DNA of 64,000 nt from CAWJJM01 sp963843275. GTDB taxonomy: Bacteria > Acidobacteriota > Thermoanaerobaculia > Multivoradales > JBCCEF01. Positions 29,716-38,637 of the stretch are shown in pieces. The position numbers and the translations under genes were made by a program. Location: assembly GCA_963843275.1 (NCBI GenBank), contig CAWJJM010000011.1:124001-188000 (forward strand), read 5' to 3'. Below the pieces are notes generated by a model that ran no database searches, was not told the origin of the DNA, and saw only the letters and a program-made list of their open reading frames with translations. Positions within the stretch are counted from its first letter, which is position 1; the number at the start of each line of letters is the position of its first letter.

Positions 29716-30168
29716 TCAGTGCACGGCGGGCTGCGCGCCGCCGGTCTCGAGCCGGTTCTCGACCCCGGCGACGCCGCGCACCGCGGCGACCCGCGCGATC
29801 AGTCGTGACACCTCGTCGGGCTGCACCGGGCCGGTGAGGGTGACGTGGCCGCCGGCCGCGGTGACCCGCACCGCCGACGGCTCTTCGATCACGTGCCCCA
29901 TCTCGGAGCGGACGCGGTCGACGAGGACGCCGTCCGGGATGCGCTCGCCCTCCATGCGGCGGCGCGCCTCCAGCGCCCGGCCGCGGGCGCGGTTGGCCAC
30001 GTCGCGGCCGACGGCGCGCAGGGCACGGCCGCCGCGACGCCCGTAGTGGGCCAGCTTGTCGCGGCTCAGGGCGCGGCGGCGCCGGCCCTGCTGCGGATCG
30101 AGCAGGTAGGTGAGGCCGGCCCCGAGGGCGGCGCCGGCGGTGAGGAGCAGTGCTGTGGACTTGCGCAT
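29716..30168 (-). CDS. BON domain protein
   Basis: 150 aa; ATG 30168 is chosen because an AAAGGAGG lies 12 nt upstream. An N-terminal TM/signal anchor (STALLLTAGAALGAGLTYLL) is followed by a strongly basic stretch (DPQQGRRRRALSRDKLAHYGRRGGRAL) and one BON domain (LVDRVRSEMGHVIEEPSAVRVTAAGGHVTLTGPV ... RGVAGVENRL, split here). Single-BON, basic-linker proteins of this type are common and are thought to bind membranes or phospholipids under stress. Followed by an intrinsic terminator. Confidence 0.85.
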   Translation of the reverse strand: MRKSTALLLTAGAALGAGLTYLLDPQQGRRRRALSRDKLAHYGRRGGRALRAVGRDVANRARGRALEARRRMEGERIPDGVLVDRVRSEMGHVIEEPSAVRVTAAGGHVTLTGPVQPDEVSRLIARVAAVRGVAGVENRLETGGAQPAVH

Positions 30169-30368
30169 CTCGAGAGGTTGCCTCCTTTCCACGGCGCCCG
30201 GGAGCGCCGGATGGTTCGTCGAAAACGTGAGCGCGACAACTCGCGATGCCCCGAGGAGAAAAGGGAAGCTCCGGGACGGCCAGTTGCCGCGCTCCCACCC
30301 CGTTGTTTCTGCAAGAGGTGTTCCGCGACCCGCCTCGCGGCGCGCGGCGACCGCCGCGGGCCTTCGGC

Positions 30369-30374
30369 TACCAT
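30369..30374 (+). promoter_or_regulatory. Candidate -10 hexamer, leaderless start
   Basis: TACCAT ends 6 nt before the ilvA-type ATG at 30381, and no Shine-Dalgarno is visible in between. This would put +1 on the start codon. The -35 region is not convincing. Confidence 0.3.
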
Positions 30375-30380
30375 TGCCGC

Positions 30381-31628
30381 ATGGTCGGCCTGGACGACAT
30401 CCGCGCCGCCCGCCGGCGCCTCGCCGGCGCCGTGGGCGACACCCCGTGCCGCCCCGCCCACCGGCCCGACCGGCTCGGTGGCGGCGAGATCCACCTGAAG
30501 TTCGAGAACCTCCACCCCACCGGGTCCTTCAAGGAGCGCGGCGCGCTCAACAAGCTGCTCTCGCTCGGTGATGACGAGCGCGCCCGCGGGGTGATCACCG
30601 CCAGCGCCGGCAACCACGCCCAGGCACTCGCCTACCACGCCCACCGCCTGGGGATCGCCACCACCGTGGTGATGCCCGAGGCGACGCCGCTGGTGAAGGT
30701 CTCCAACACCCGCCGCCACGGCGCCGAGGTCGTGCTCCACGGCGCGACCTTCGACGACGCGGTCGACGAGGCCGTGCGGCGTCGCGACGCCTCCGGCAAG
30801 GTGCTCGTCCACGCCTTCGACGACCCGGTGGTGATCGCCGGCCAGGGCACCCTCGGTCTCGAGCTCGCCGAGCAGGTGCCGGACATCGCGACCGTGGTGG
30901 TGCCGGTCGGCGGCGGCGGGCTGATCTCGGGCACCGCGGTGGCGCTGAAGTCGCTCCGCCCGACGGTCAAGGTGATCGGCGTCGAGGCGGCCGCGGCGCC
31001 GTCGGCCCGCGCCTCGCGCGACGCCGGCCAGGTGGTGCGGATCGAGAGCTCCGAGACGCTCGCCGACGGCATCGCCATCAAGCGCATCGGCGACCTCACC
31101 TTCCCGCTGCTCGAGCGCTGGGTCGACGACCTGGTGACGGTCGACGACGAGGAGATCGCGGCCGCCATCCTGCTCCTGCTCGAGCGCGAGAAGACCCTCG
31201 TCGAGGGCGCCGGGGCGGCCGGCGTCGCCGCCCTGATGGCGGGCCGCGTCGAGCGCGCCGAGGGGCCGCTGGTGCTGGTGCTCGCCGGCGGCAACATCGA
31301 CGTCAACATCCTCTCGCGCATCATCGACCGCGGCCTGGTCGAGGACGGGCGGCTGGCGCGGCTCGTCGTGACGGTGCGCGACCGGCCGGGGATGCTGGCC
31401 CGCATCACCGCCGCGGTCGCCCGCCACGGCGCCAACGTCCTCGACAGCTCGCACAGCCGCGCCTTCGCCGACATCTCGGTGGGCGAGGTGGCGATCGTGC
31501 TGACGCTCGAGACCCGCGGCCGGCCGCACGTCGAGGAGATCGTCGCCGCGCTGGAGGCCGACGGCCACCGCGTGGAGGAGGAGGTCGGCCCCGCGCCGCG
31601 CGGCGCCGGCGCCACCGCCCCGGGCTGA
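30381..31628 (+). CDS. Threonine ammonia-lyase (threonine/serine dehydratase)
   Basis: 415 aa, a PLP enzyme converting threonine to 2-oxobutyrate plus ammonia. The ATG at 30381 begins the conserved region (LDDIRAARRRLAGAVGDTP); upstream in-frame sequence is not protein-like. PLP Lys lies in HPTGSFKERGALNKL, the phosphate loop in VPVGGGGLISGTA, and SAGNHAQALAYHA is present. A C-terminal ACT domain (VVTVRDRPGMLARITAAVARHGANV) makes it the single-ACT ~400-aa form, IlvA- or TdcB-like; biosynthetic or catabolic role cannot be decided. No isoleucine genes are adjacent. Confidence 0.93.
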   Translation: MVGLDDIRAARRRLAGAVGDTPCRPAHRPDRLGGGEIHLKFENLHPTGSFKERGALNKLLSLGDDERARGVITASAGNHAQALAYHAHRLGIATTVVMPEATPLVKVSNTRRHGAEVVLHGATFDDAVDEAVRRRDASGKVLVHAFDDPVVIAGQGTLGLELAEQVPDIATVVVPVGGGGLISGTAVALKSLRPTVKVIGVEAAAAPSARASRDAGQVVRIESSETLADGIAIKRIGDLTFPLLERWVDDLVTVDDEEIAAAILLLLEREKTLVEGAGAAGVAALMAGRVERAEGPLVLVLAGGNIDVNILSRIIDRGLVEDGRLARLVVTVRDRPGMLARITAAVARHGANVLDSSHSRAFADISVGEVAIVLTLETRGRPHVEEIVAALEADGHRVEEEVGPAPRGAGATAPG

Positions 31629-31737
31629 GCCGCCCGGCGGGCGTGCTAGCCTCGACCCGTCACGCGCTCCGCGCCGCCGCCCCGCCGGCGCCCGCGGAGC
31701 GCCCGACCCCGACCCGGCAGCGAAAGGACCCTGGACG

Positions 31738-32229
31738 ATGAGCGACGCGGCGCCCCTGGTCAGCGTCATCATGGGCAGCACCTCCGACTGGGAGACGCTG
31801 CGCCATGCCGACGAGGCCCTGACCGAGCTCGGCATCCCCCACGAGTGCGAGGTGGTCTCCGCCCACCGCACGCCCGAGCGCATGCGCGAGTTCGCCCGCG
31901 GCGCCGAGGGGCGGGGCATCGAGGTGATCATCGCCGGGGCCGGCGGCGCCGCACACCTGCCGGGGATGGTGGCGGCGCAGACCCTGGTGCCGGTCCTCGG
32001 CGTGCCGGTGGAGAGCCGCGCCCTCTCCGGGCTCGACTCGCTGCTGTCGATCGTCCAGATGCCCGGCGGGGTGCCGGTCGGCACGCTGGCGATCGGCCGC
32101 TCCGGGGCGAAGAACGCGGCGCTGCTGGCGGCGGCGATCCTCGCCACCACCCGCCCCGAGCTGCGCGAACGGCTGCGCGCCTTCCGCGACGCGCAGGAGC
32201 GTCGCGTGCGGGAGTCGAAGCTGGGGTGA
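31738..32229 (+). CDS. purE: N5-carboxyaminoimidazole ribonucleotide mutase
   Basis: 163 aa, class I PurE, converting N5-CAIR to CAIR in purine synthesis. The substrate-binding blocks are present: IMGSTSDWETLRHADEALTEL, VVSAHRTPERMREFA (active-site His), GAGGAAHLPGMVAAQT and GLDSLLSIVQMPGGVPVGTLAIG. GAAAGGACC lies upstream of ATG, and a TAGCCT hexamer at 31647-31652 could be the -10 of a ~85-nt leader. Coupled to purK by GTGA. Confidence 0.96.
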   Translation: MSDAAPLVSVIMGSTSDWETLRHADEALTELGIPHECEVVSAHRTPERMREFARGAEGRGIEVIIAGAGGAAHLPGMVAAQTLVPVLGVPVESRALSGLDSLLSIVQMPGGVPVGTLAIGRSGAKNAALLAAAILATTRPELRERLRAFRDAQERRVRESKLG

Positions 32230-33359
32230 GCGGAGATCCGATCCTCCCGGGGGCGACGATCGGCGTCCTGGGCAGCGGGCAGCTCGGCCGCATGCTGGCC
32301 CTGGCGGCGCGCCGCATGGGCTACCGCGTCCACGTCTTCTCGCCCGGCACCGACACGCCCACCGGCCAGGTCGCCGATCACGAGCACGCGGCGCCCTACG
32401 AGCACCTGGCGGCGGTGCGTGCCTTCGCCCGCCGGGTCGACGTGGTGACCTTCGAGTTCGAGAACGTCCCCGCCGCGACCGCCGAGGCGGCCGCCGCCGA
32501 GGCGCCCGTGCGCCCCGCCGGCGAGGTCCTCCACGTGGCGCAGAACCGGCTGCGCGAGAAGCGGTTCCTGTCGGCGCGCGGCTTCCCGGTGGCGCCCCAC
32601 CGCGAGGTGTCCTCCGCGGCGGAGCTCGCCGCCGCCCTCGACGCCGTGGGCACGCCGGCGGTGCTCAAGACCGCCGGCTGGGGCTACGACGGCAAGGGCC
32701 AGGAACGCATCGACGACCGGTCGCAGGCCGAGGCGGCGTGGCGGCGTCTCGACACCGACCAGGCCGTGCTCGAGGGCTTCGTCGACTTCGAGCGCGAGCT
32801 GTCGGTGGTCGCCGCGCGCGGCCTCGACGGCACGGTGGCCCACTACGGCCTGTTCGCCAACGACCACGTCGACCACATCCTCGACGTCAGCGTGGCGCCG
32901 GCCCCGGTGGAGGCCCGCCTCGTCCACGAAGGCGCCGAGATCGCCCGCGGCATCCTCGAGGCGCTCGACGTGGTGGGGGTGCTCTGCGTCGAGCTGTTCC
33001 TGACCCGCGACGGGCGCCTGCTGGTCAACGAGATCGCCCCCCGGCCCCACAACTCCGGCCACCTGACCGTCGACGCCGCCGTGACCAGCCAGTTCGAGCA
33101 GCAGCTCCGCGCCGTCTGCGGCCTGCCGCTCGGCGCCCCCGCCCTGCTGCGCCCGGCGGCGATGGCCAACCTGCTCGGCGACCTGTGGCGCGACGGCACC
33201 CCGGACTGGCCGGCCGCCCTCGCCTTTCCCGGCGTCAAGCTCCACCTCTACGGCAAGGCCGACCCCCGCCCCGGCCGCAAGATGGGCCACCTCACCACTC
33301 TCGCCCCGACCGTCGAAGAGGCCCGCGCCACCGTCCTCGCCGCCCGCGCCGCGCTCTGA
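32226..33359 (+). CDS. purK: 5-(carboxyamino)imidazole ribonucleotide synthase
   Basis: 377 aa, ATP-grasp enzyme making N5-CAIR from AIR, bicarbonate and ATP; PurE uses its product. The GTG start overlaps the purE stop. Motifs in order: GVLGSGQLGRMLALAARRMGY, VVTFEFENVPAATA, LKTAGWGYDGKGQ (ATP lid), VEGF-like LEGFVDFERELSVVAARG, and NEIAPRPHNSGHLTVDA (metal/nucleotide site). The pair reads as a two-gene operon and shows that this organism uses the bacterial N5-CAIR route. Confidence 0.96.
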   Translation: MSGDPILPGATIGVLGSGQLGRMLALAARRMGYRVHVFSPGTDTPTGQVADHEHAAPYEHLAAVRAFARRVDVVTFEFENVPAATAEAAAAEAPVRPAGEVLHVAQNRLREKRFLSARGFPVAPHREVSSAAELAAALDAVGTPAVLKTAGWGYDGKGQERIDDRSQAEAAWRRLDTDQAVLEGFVDFERELSVVAARGLDGTVAHYGLFANDHVDHILDVSVAPAPVEARLVHEGAEIARGILEALDVVGVLCVELFLTRDGRLLVNEIAPRPHNSGHLTVDAAVTSQFEQQLRAVCGLPLGAPALLRPAAMANLLGDLWRDGTPDWPAALAFPGVKLHLYGKADPRPGRKMGHLTTLAPTVEEARATVLAARAAL

Positions 33360-33482
33360 CGGCCCGCCGGCGTGAAGCGTCGAGCGGTCACTCCGGCCCG
33401 CCCCGCGGCTCCGCGGCGCGCCGCGGGCAGCGGGTCGGGTAGCATCCGGCCCCACACCGAGACGAACGACAGGGAGGAAGCG

Positions 33483-34319
33483 ATGCGACGAACTGCGAGG
33501 AGCGCGGCGATCTTCGGACTGACGGCGATGCTGGCGGCGGCGACGGCGGGCGCGCAGGGGACGATGCCCCGGGTGAGCCAGCGCGCCAGCGTCACCCAGC
33601 GGATCGGGATCACCGACGTGACGGTCGACTACCATCGGCCGGGGGTGAAAGGGCGGCAGGTCTGGGGCGGGCTGGTGCCCTACGACCAGCCGTGGCGGAT
33701 GGGGGCCAACGACCGCACCAGGATCACCTTCTCGTCGGCCGTCCGTGTCGGCGAGCAGAAGCTCGACGCCGGCAGCTATGGGCTGGTGGCGATCCCGGGC
33801 GAGGAGACCTGGACGATCGCCTTCAGCAAGGTCGCCGAGTCGTGGGGGACGTTCAGCTACGACCCGGCCAACGACGCGGTGCGCCTGACCGTCACCCCGC
33901 GGGCCGCGCCACACACCGAGTGGATGCGCTTCGACTTCGAGAACCTCGGCCCCTCGTCGGCCGACGTGGTGCTCTCGTGGGCCGATCTGGCCGTGTCCTT
34001 CCCGATCGCCGTCGACACCGACGCGCTGGTCGTCTCGCGGGTCAACTCCGCGCTCGCCGGCGGCGCCGAGTACTGCAGCGGTTCGGAAGGCTGTGCCGCC
34101 GACGCCCTGCCCTGGGCCGACCTCGCGGCGTCCGCCTCGCCGACCTTCTGGAACTGGCGCCTGAAGGCGCGGATCCACGCCGCCAACCAGCAGTGGGCGG
34201 AGGCCGTGGCGGCCGGCGACAAGGCCCTGGAGATCGCGGCGGGAATGGACGACCCGCCGCCGGCGAACTACCTCGACGAGGTCGCGGCCTGGATCGCCGA
34301 CTGGAAGGAGCACGGCTAG
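33483..34319 (+). CDS. DUF2911 secreted protein
   Basis: 278 aa with a GGGAGGAAG Shine-Dalgarno, a signal peptide (AAIFGLTAMLAAATAGAQG) and the DUF2911 core: VTDVTVDYHRPGVKGRQVWGG (rendered ITDVTVDYHRPGVKGRQ in part), VPYDQPWRMGANDRTRITF, AGSYGLVAIPGEETWTIAFS, WGTFSYDPANDAVRL. A C-terminal helical, TPR-like end (NWRLKARIHAANQQWAEAVAAG) follows. DUF2911 proteins are common in Acidobacteriota and Bacteroidota and have no known function. A TAGCAT at 33440-33445 may be its -10. Confidence 0.85.
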   Translation: MRRTARSAAIFGLTAMLAAATAGAQGTMPRVSQRASVTQRIGITDVTVDYHRPGVKGRQVWGGLVPYDQPWRMGANDRTRITFSSAVRVGEQKLDAGSYGLVAIPGEETWTIAFSKVAESWGTFSYDPANDAVRLTVTPRAAPHTEWMRFDFENLGPSSADVVLSWADLAVSFPIAVDTDALVVSRVNSALAGGAEYCSGSEGCAADALPWADLAASASPTFWNWRLKARIHAANQQWAEAVAAGDKALEIAAGMDDPPPANYLDEVAAWIADWKEHG

Positions 34320-34425
34320 CCCGGACGTCTCACGACGTTCCGTCGCGAAGCCGTGGCGAGGGCTGCGGAGGCGAGGAATGCGACCGGAAGGGGTGCCTCT
34401 CCCCCGCCTCGGGCTGCGACGGTGT

Positions 34426-35220
34426 TCAGGCGGAGCGCTCGTCGTCGCCCGGGGTGGGGTGGCCGAGGTCGCGGGACATTTCGCTGCGGAGGCGGGCGGC
34501 GAGGCGCTTGCGGTCGGCCTCGGTGACCGGCGCGGTGCCGAAGCTCACCCGGCCGCGGAAGCCGGGGAGGGAGAGCAGGTGCACCAGGTGCCGGACCAGC
34601 GGCGCGCCGCCGGTCCAGGCGACGGCGCGGTCCGCCGGCGGCAGGCCGGGGGCGGTGGCGTAGGCCACGGTGGCCCAGTGGACCGGGCGCGCCGCGGCGG
34701 CGGCGCCGGCCAGCAGCGAGGGCCGGAAGGGCAGCAGGCGCTGGCCGTCCGCGGTGGTGCCTTCGGGGAACAGGACCACCCCGAGGCCACGCCCCAGGGC
34801 GCCTTCGATCTGCCGGCCGACGCGGAGCAGATCGCGCTTCGCCTCGCGGTCGACGAAGACCGTTCCCACCAGCCGACAGAGGTGACCCATCACGGGCCAG
34901 GAAGCGATCTCCCGCTTGGCCACGAAGACGCCCCCCGCGGCGCCGCCGAGCAGCAGGATGTCGGCGTAGCCCACGTGGTTGGCGACCAGCAGGAAGGGCC
35001 GGCGGGGCGGCCGCCCGACGACCTCCACCCGCATCCCGGCGATGCGCCCCAGCAGGCGCGACCACACCCGGAACACGCGGTTGCCCCAGGCGAGCCGCCG
35101 CGCCGGCCACGGGGCGAGTAGCAGCCAGCCGGCGAGCAGCGGCAGATAGCAGCCCAGGGTGGCCAGCGCCACCGTCGGCGGGCGCACCAGGACGCGGAGG
35201 AGGCGCAGGAGGGGGTTCAT
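34426..35220 (-). CDS. plsC: 1-acyl-sn-glycerol-3-phosphate acyltransferase (PlsC-like)
   Basis: 264 aa from the ATG at 35220. An N-terminal TM helix (TVALATLGCYLPLLAGWLLL) anchors it; the catalytic HX4D is VANHVGYADILLLG, and substrate motifs are GTVFVDREAKRDL and VLFPEGTTADG. It makes phosphatidic acid from lysophosphatidic acid at the inner membrane, or acylates a related lipid. It is a single gene between DUF2911 and a divergently transcribed ferredoxin gene. Confidence 0.9.
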   Translation of the reverse strand: MNPLLRLLRVLVRPPTVALATLGCYLPLLAGWLLLAPWPARRLAWGNRVFRVWSRLLGRIAGMRVEVVGRPPRRPFLLVANHVGYADILLLGGAAGGVFVAKREIASWPVMGHLCRLVGTVFVDREAKRDLLRVGRQIEGALGRGLGVVLFPEGTTADGQRLLPFRPSLLAGAAAAARPVHWATVAYATAPGLPPADRAVAWTGGAPLVRHLVHLLSLPGFRGRVSFGTAPVTEADRKRLAARLRSEMSRDLGHPTPGDDERSA

Positions 35221-35308
35221 GGCGGGGTGGCCGAGTATAGTCAGCCGCGCCCGCCGACGAGGCTCCGGAGGGAGCCCGCCACCGTCACCACCGAAGGAGG
35301 AACGCGAG

Positions 35309-35674
35309 ATGCCGAAGCTCGAGATCGAAGGGTTCGGGAGCTGCGAGGTCGAGGCGGGCAAGCGCCTCGTGCTGGCCGTCGAGGACTGCGGCGCCGACAT
35401 CGGGCACCGCTGCGGCGGCTTCGCCCGCTGCACCACCTGCCGGGTCGTCTTCGCCGCCGGCGAGCCGAGCCGCATGACGGTCGCCGAGCGCGACAAGCTG
35501 GCCTCGCTCGACCTGCTGGGGAAGGTGCGCCTGGCCTGCCAGTCCCGCGTCGAGGGCGACATGACCGTGCGTCCGCTGATGCGCGTCTCCACCGAGGGTT
35601 GGAGCGATCCCGGCCCCCGCCCCGCCGACGACATCACGCCACCGGCCGAGTGGGTGGAGGCACCGCCGCGGTGA
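35309..35674 (+). CDS. 2Fe-2S ferredoxin
   Basis: 121 aa with AAGGAGG before ATG 35309. A single plant/adrenodoxin-type domain with the cluster ligands in HRCGGFARCTTCRV (C-x5-C-x2-C) and the fourth Cys in VRLACQSRV; a Pro/Asp-rich C-terminal tail of ~30 residues follows. It carries electrons for an oxygenase or reductase that is not recognisable nearby. The stop overlaps the GTG start of the next gene (GTGA), so the two are coupled. A TATAGT at 35236-35241 is a plausible -10. Confidence 0.88.
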   Translation: MPKLEIEGFGSCEVEAGKRLVLAVEDCGADIGHRCGGFARCTTCRVVFAAGEPSRMTVAERDKLASLDLLGKVRLACQSRVEGDMTVRPLMRVSTEGWSDPGPRPADDITPPAEWVEAPPR

Positions 35675-36762
35675 GCCGCCCCTGGATCCTCTACGGCGCC
35701 AACGGCTACACCGGGCGCCTGGTGGCCCGCGAGGCGGTGCGGCGCGGCCTGTCGCCGGTGCTCGCCGGGCGCGACGCGGCGGCGGTGGGCGCCCTGGCGG
35801 ACGAGCTGGGCCTCGAAGCGCGCGCCTTCCCGCTGACCGATCCGGGGAGCCTGCGCGCCCACCTCGCCGGCGCCGCCGCCGTCCTGCACTGCGCCGGGCC
35901 CTTCGCCGCGACCAGCCGGCCGATGATGACCGCGTGCATCGACACCGGCACCAGCTACCTCGACATCACCGGCGAGATCGAGGTCTTCGAGCAGGTCCTG
36001 GCGCGCGCCGAGGCGGCGCGGCGGGCCGAGGTGGCGATGGTCCCCGGGGTGGGGTTCGACGTCGTTCCCACCGACTGCCTGGCCGCCCGGCTCGCCGCCG
36101 CGCTGCCGGGGGCGACGCACCTGCAGCTCGCCTTCGTCAACCTCGGCGGCGGCACCAGCCGGGGCACCGCGCGGACCGCCCTGCGCCACCTCCCGGCCGC
36201 CGGCGCCGAGCGGCGCGACGGTCGCATCGTGCCGCTGCCGGCGGCCCACGAGGCGATCGAGATCGAGGTGCCGCTGCCCGGCGGCGAGACGGCGCCGCGC
36301 TGGGTGGTCTCCATCCCCTGGGGCGACGTGGCCACCGCCTGGCACTCCACCGGCATCCCCAACATCCGCACCTACGTGGGGATGCATCCCCGCACCATCC
36401 GCCGCCTGCGACGCTGGCGCTTCCTGCTGCCGCTCACCGCCCTGGGTCCCGTGCGGCGGGCGCTCGAAGCCGCCCTGGAACGGCGCTTCGCGGCGGCTGC
36501 CGGCCCCGACGCCGAGACCCGCCGGCGCGCCCGGGTGGCGGTGTGGGGGCGGGTGCGGGACGGCGCCGGCGGCAGCGCCACGGCCACCCTGCTGACCCCC
36601 GAGGGCTACGAGCTGACCGCCCGCTCCTCCGTCGAGTGCGTCCGGCGGGTGCTGGCCGGAGAGGTCCCGCACGGCGCCTGGACGCCGTCGCAGGCCTTCG
36701 GCGCCGACCTGGTGGCAGGGCTCGAGGGGGTCGAGGTGGGGCCGGTGCGGACGGCCGGCTGA
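35671..36762 (+). CDS. Saccharopine dehydrogenase-like NAD(P)-binding protein (trans-acting enoyl reductase group)
   Basis: 363 aa, GTG start. The Rossmann motif is ILYGANGYTGRLVAREAV; further conserved segments are VLHCAGPFAATSRPMMTACIDTGTSYLDITGE and PGVGFDVVPTDCLAARLA. This pattern is of the saccharopine-dehydrogenase NADP-binding family used by trans-acting enoyl reductases and related lipid enzymes, not of lysine-pathway enzymes. Substrate unknown. Coupling to a ferredoxin is unusual for the family. Confidence 0.8.
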   Translation: MSRPWILYGANGYTGRLVAREAVRRGLSPVLAGRDAAAVGALADELGLEARAFPLTDPGSLRAHLAGAAAVLHCAGPFAATSRPMMTACIDTGTSYLDITGEIEVFEQVLARAEAARRAEVAMVPGVGFDVVPTDCLAARLAAALPGATHLQLAFVNLGGGTSRGTARTALRHLPAAGAERRDGRIVPLPAAHEAIEIEVPLPGGETAPRWVVSIPWGDVATAWHSTGIPNIRTYVGMHPRTIRRLRRWRFLLPLTALGPVRRALEAALERRFAAAAGPDAETRRRARVAVWGRVRDGAGGSATATLLTPEGYELTARSSVECVRRVLAGEVPHGAWTPSQAFGADLVAGLEGVEVGPVRTAG

Positions 36763-36786
36763 GGTCCGCCCGGCGCCCGCCCGCGC

Positions 36787-38637
36787 TCAGTCCCGCGCCC
36801 GCGGGGTGAGCGTCACCTCGTGGCGCTCGCCGTCGCGGACGAAGACGACCTTGGCCGGCTCGCCGATCTTCACCGCGTCGAGCGCGTAGGTGTAGTCGTA
36901 GACGTTGGCGATGGTCTGCCCGGCCAGCTCGACGATCACGTCGCCCTCGCGCAGGCCGGCCTGGTCCGCCGGCCCGCCGCCGACCACCCCCGACAGGCGC
37001 ATCCCCTCCACTTCGGCGGTGTAGTCGGGGATCGTGCCGGTGAAGGCGCGGCGGGTGTCGCCGCCGCCGCCCTGCGGGTGGCTGGGCGCCACCTCGACGA
37101 ACTCCGGGGGGCTCTCCTGCACGGCGAGGGCACGGCCCACCAGGGCACCGAGCCGGGCGATCCGCTCGAGGCCCGCGTAGTCGATCTTGTCGGCGGTGTC
37201 GCTCGGCCGGTGGTAGTCCTCGTGGCTGCCGGTGAAGAAGGCCAGGGTGGGCACCTTCACCCGGTTGAAGCTGGTCGAGTCCTGGGGCAGGTAGGGATCG
37301 TCGGAGAGCACGACGTCGAGGCCCACCGGCACGTTGGCGCGCTCGATCAGGCCGGGCCAGGCGGCCGACGAGGCCACCGCCTCGAGCGCCACCGGCTCGT
37401 CTCCCAGCCGTCCCACCATGTCGAAGTTCAGGTAGCCGGCGATCTGCTCCGGTGGCAGCACCGGCGCGTCGACGAAGGCGCTCGAGCCGAGCAGCCCCAG
37501 CTCCTCGCCGGAGAAGAAGACCAGCGCCACCCGGCGCCGCCGCCCCTCGAAGGCGGCCAGCCCGCGCCCGGCGGCGAGCACCGCCGCCACGCCCGAGGCA
37601 TCGTCGTCGGCGCCGTGGTGGATGCCGCCGGCCTCCTCCTTGCGCGCCAGCGAGTTGCCGCTCTGGCCGCGCCCGAGGTGGTCGAGGTGCGCCCCGAGCA
37701 CCACCCACGGGCGCTCCGCCGCCGGCTCGCCGTCGGCGGGCAGGTAGCCGGCGACGCTGTGGCCGGTGCGCCGCTCGCGAGCCACCGCCGCGGCCACGGT
37801 GGCTCCGACCCCGGGCAGCGGGAAGCCGGCGACGTGCGGGTTGGCGTCGTCGAGCGCGGCCTGCACCGTCTCCAAGTCCTTGCCGACGGCGGCGAACAGG
37901 TGCGCCGCGGCGTCGCCCCCGAGGCTGACCGCGACGATCCCGGAGCCGGAGATGGCGGTGTCGAAGCTCATCGGGACGGTCTCGCCGGCGTTGGGCGAGC
38001 GCGGCCCGGCCACCACCACCAGGGCGGCGGCGCCGCGCTGCCGCGCCTGCATCGCCTTGTAGCGCAGCCCCGAGTAGCGCGACAGCACCTTGCGGGCGTC
38101 GCCCTCGGAGTCCTCGGGGAAGTAGCGCAGCACCACGACCACCTTGTCGGTGACGTCGAGCCCGGCGTAGCTGTCGTAGGGGAAGCCCTGCCCGTCGGGG
38201 ACCACGATCCCGTAGCCGGCGAACACCACCGGCCCCGAGACGGTCGCCGAGTCGGAGAACGACAGCGCCTGCACCACCTCCGCGCCGGCGAGCTCGAGGG
38301 GCGTCTCGCCCATGCCGCGCAGCTCCAACGTGGAGCCGGCGTCGTGGGTGCCGGCGGTGAACTCGAACGGCAGCAGGTAACCGTCGTGGCCGGGCAGCGG
38401 CCGGGCGCCGAGCTCCTCGAGCCGGGCCGCCAGGTACTCCGCGGCGGCGAGCTCGCCCGGGGTCCCGGTCAGCCGCCCCTCCAGGGCGTCGGAGGCCAGG
38501 AACTCGACCACCTGCCGCGAGGTCGGCGGGGCCGGCGCCGCGGCCCCCGCCGCGGCGGTGAGCAGGGCGGCGAGCACGATCCCGGCCACGGCGCCGGGCT
38601 GTACGACGGGGAAGGGCCTCTCGTGGACGCGGCTCAT
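36787..38637 (-). CDS. Secreted M28 aminopeptidase with PA and PDZ domains
   Basis: 616 aa from the ATG at 38637, which overlaps the stop of the upstream PD40 gene (ATGA). Signal peptide, then a protease-associated (PA) insert (VVFAGYGIVVPDGQGFPYDSY ... AMQARQRGAAALVVVAGP, each under 21 residues as cited in part), then the M28 di-zinc site: His/Asp in LGAHLDHLG, Asp in HGADDDASGVAAVL, Glu pair in FFSGEELGLLGS, Asp in YLNFDMVGR and His in GSHEDYHRPSD. A C-terminal PDZ (LREGDVIVELAGQTIANVYDY) follows. Likely a periplasmic or extracellular exopeptidase. Confidence 0.93.
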   Translation of the reverse strand: MSRVHERPFPVVQPGAVAGIVLAALLTAAAGAAAPAPPTSRQVVEFLASDALEGRLTGTPGELAAAEYLAARLEELGARPLPGHDGYLLPFEFTAGTHDAGSTLELRGMGETPLELAGAEVVQALSFSDSATVSGPVVFAGYGIVVPDGQGFPYDSYAGLDVTDKVVVVLRYFPEDSEGDARKVLSRYSGLRYKAMQARQRGAAALVVVAGPRSPNAGETVPMSFDTAISGSGIVAVSLGGDAAAHLFAAVGKDLETVQAALDDANPHVAGFPLPGVGATVAAAVARERRTGHSVAGYLPADGEPAAERPWVVLGAHLDHLGRGQSGNSLARKEEAGGIHHGADDDASGVAAVLAAGRGLAAFEGRRRRVALVFFSGEELGLLGSSAFVDAPVLPPEQIAGYLNFDMVGRLGDEPVALEAVASSAAWPGLIERANVPVGLDVVLSDDPYLPQDSTSFNRVKVPTLAFFTGSHEDYHRPSDTADKIDYAGLERIARLGALVGRALAVQESPPEFVEVAPSHPQGGGGDTRRAFTGTIPDYTAEVEGMRLSGVVGGGPADQAGLREGDVIVELAGQTIANVYDYTYALDAVKIGEPAKVVFVRDGERHEVTLTPRARD

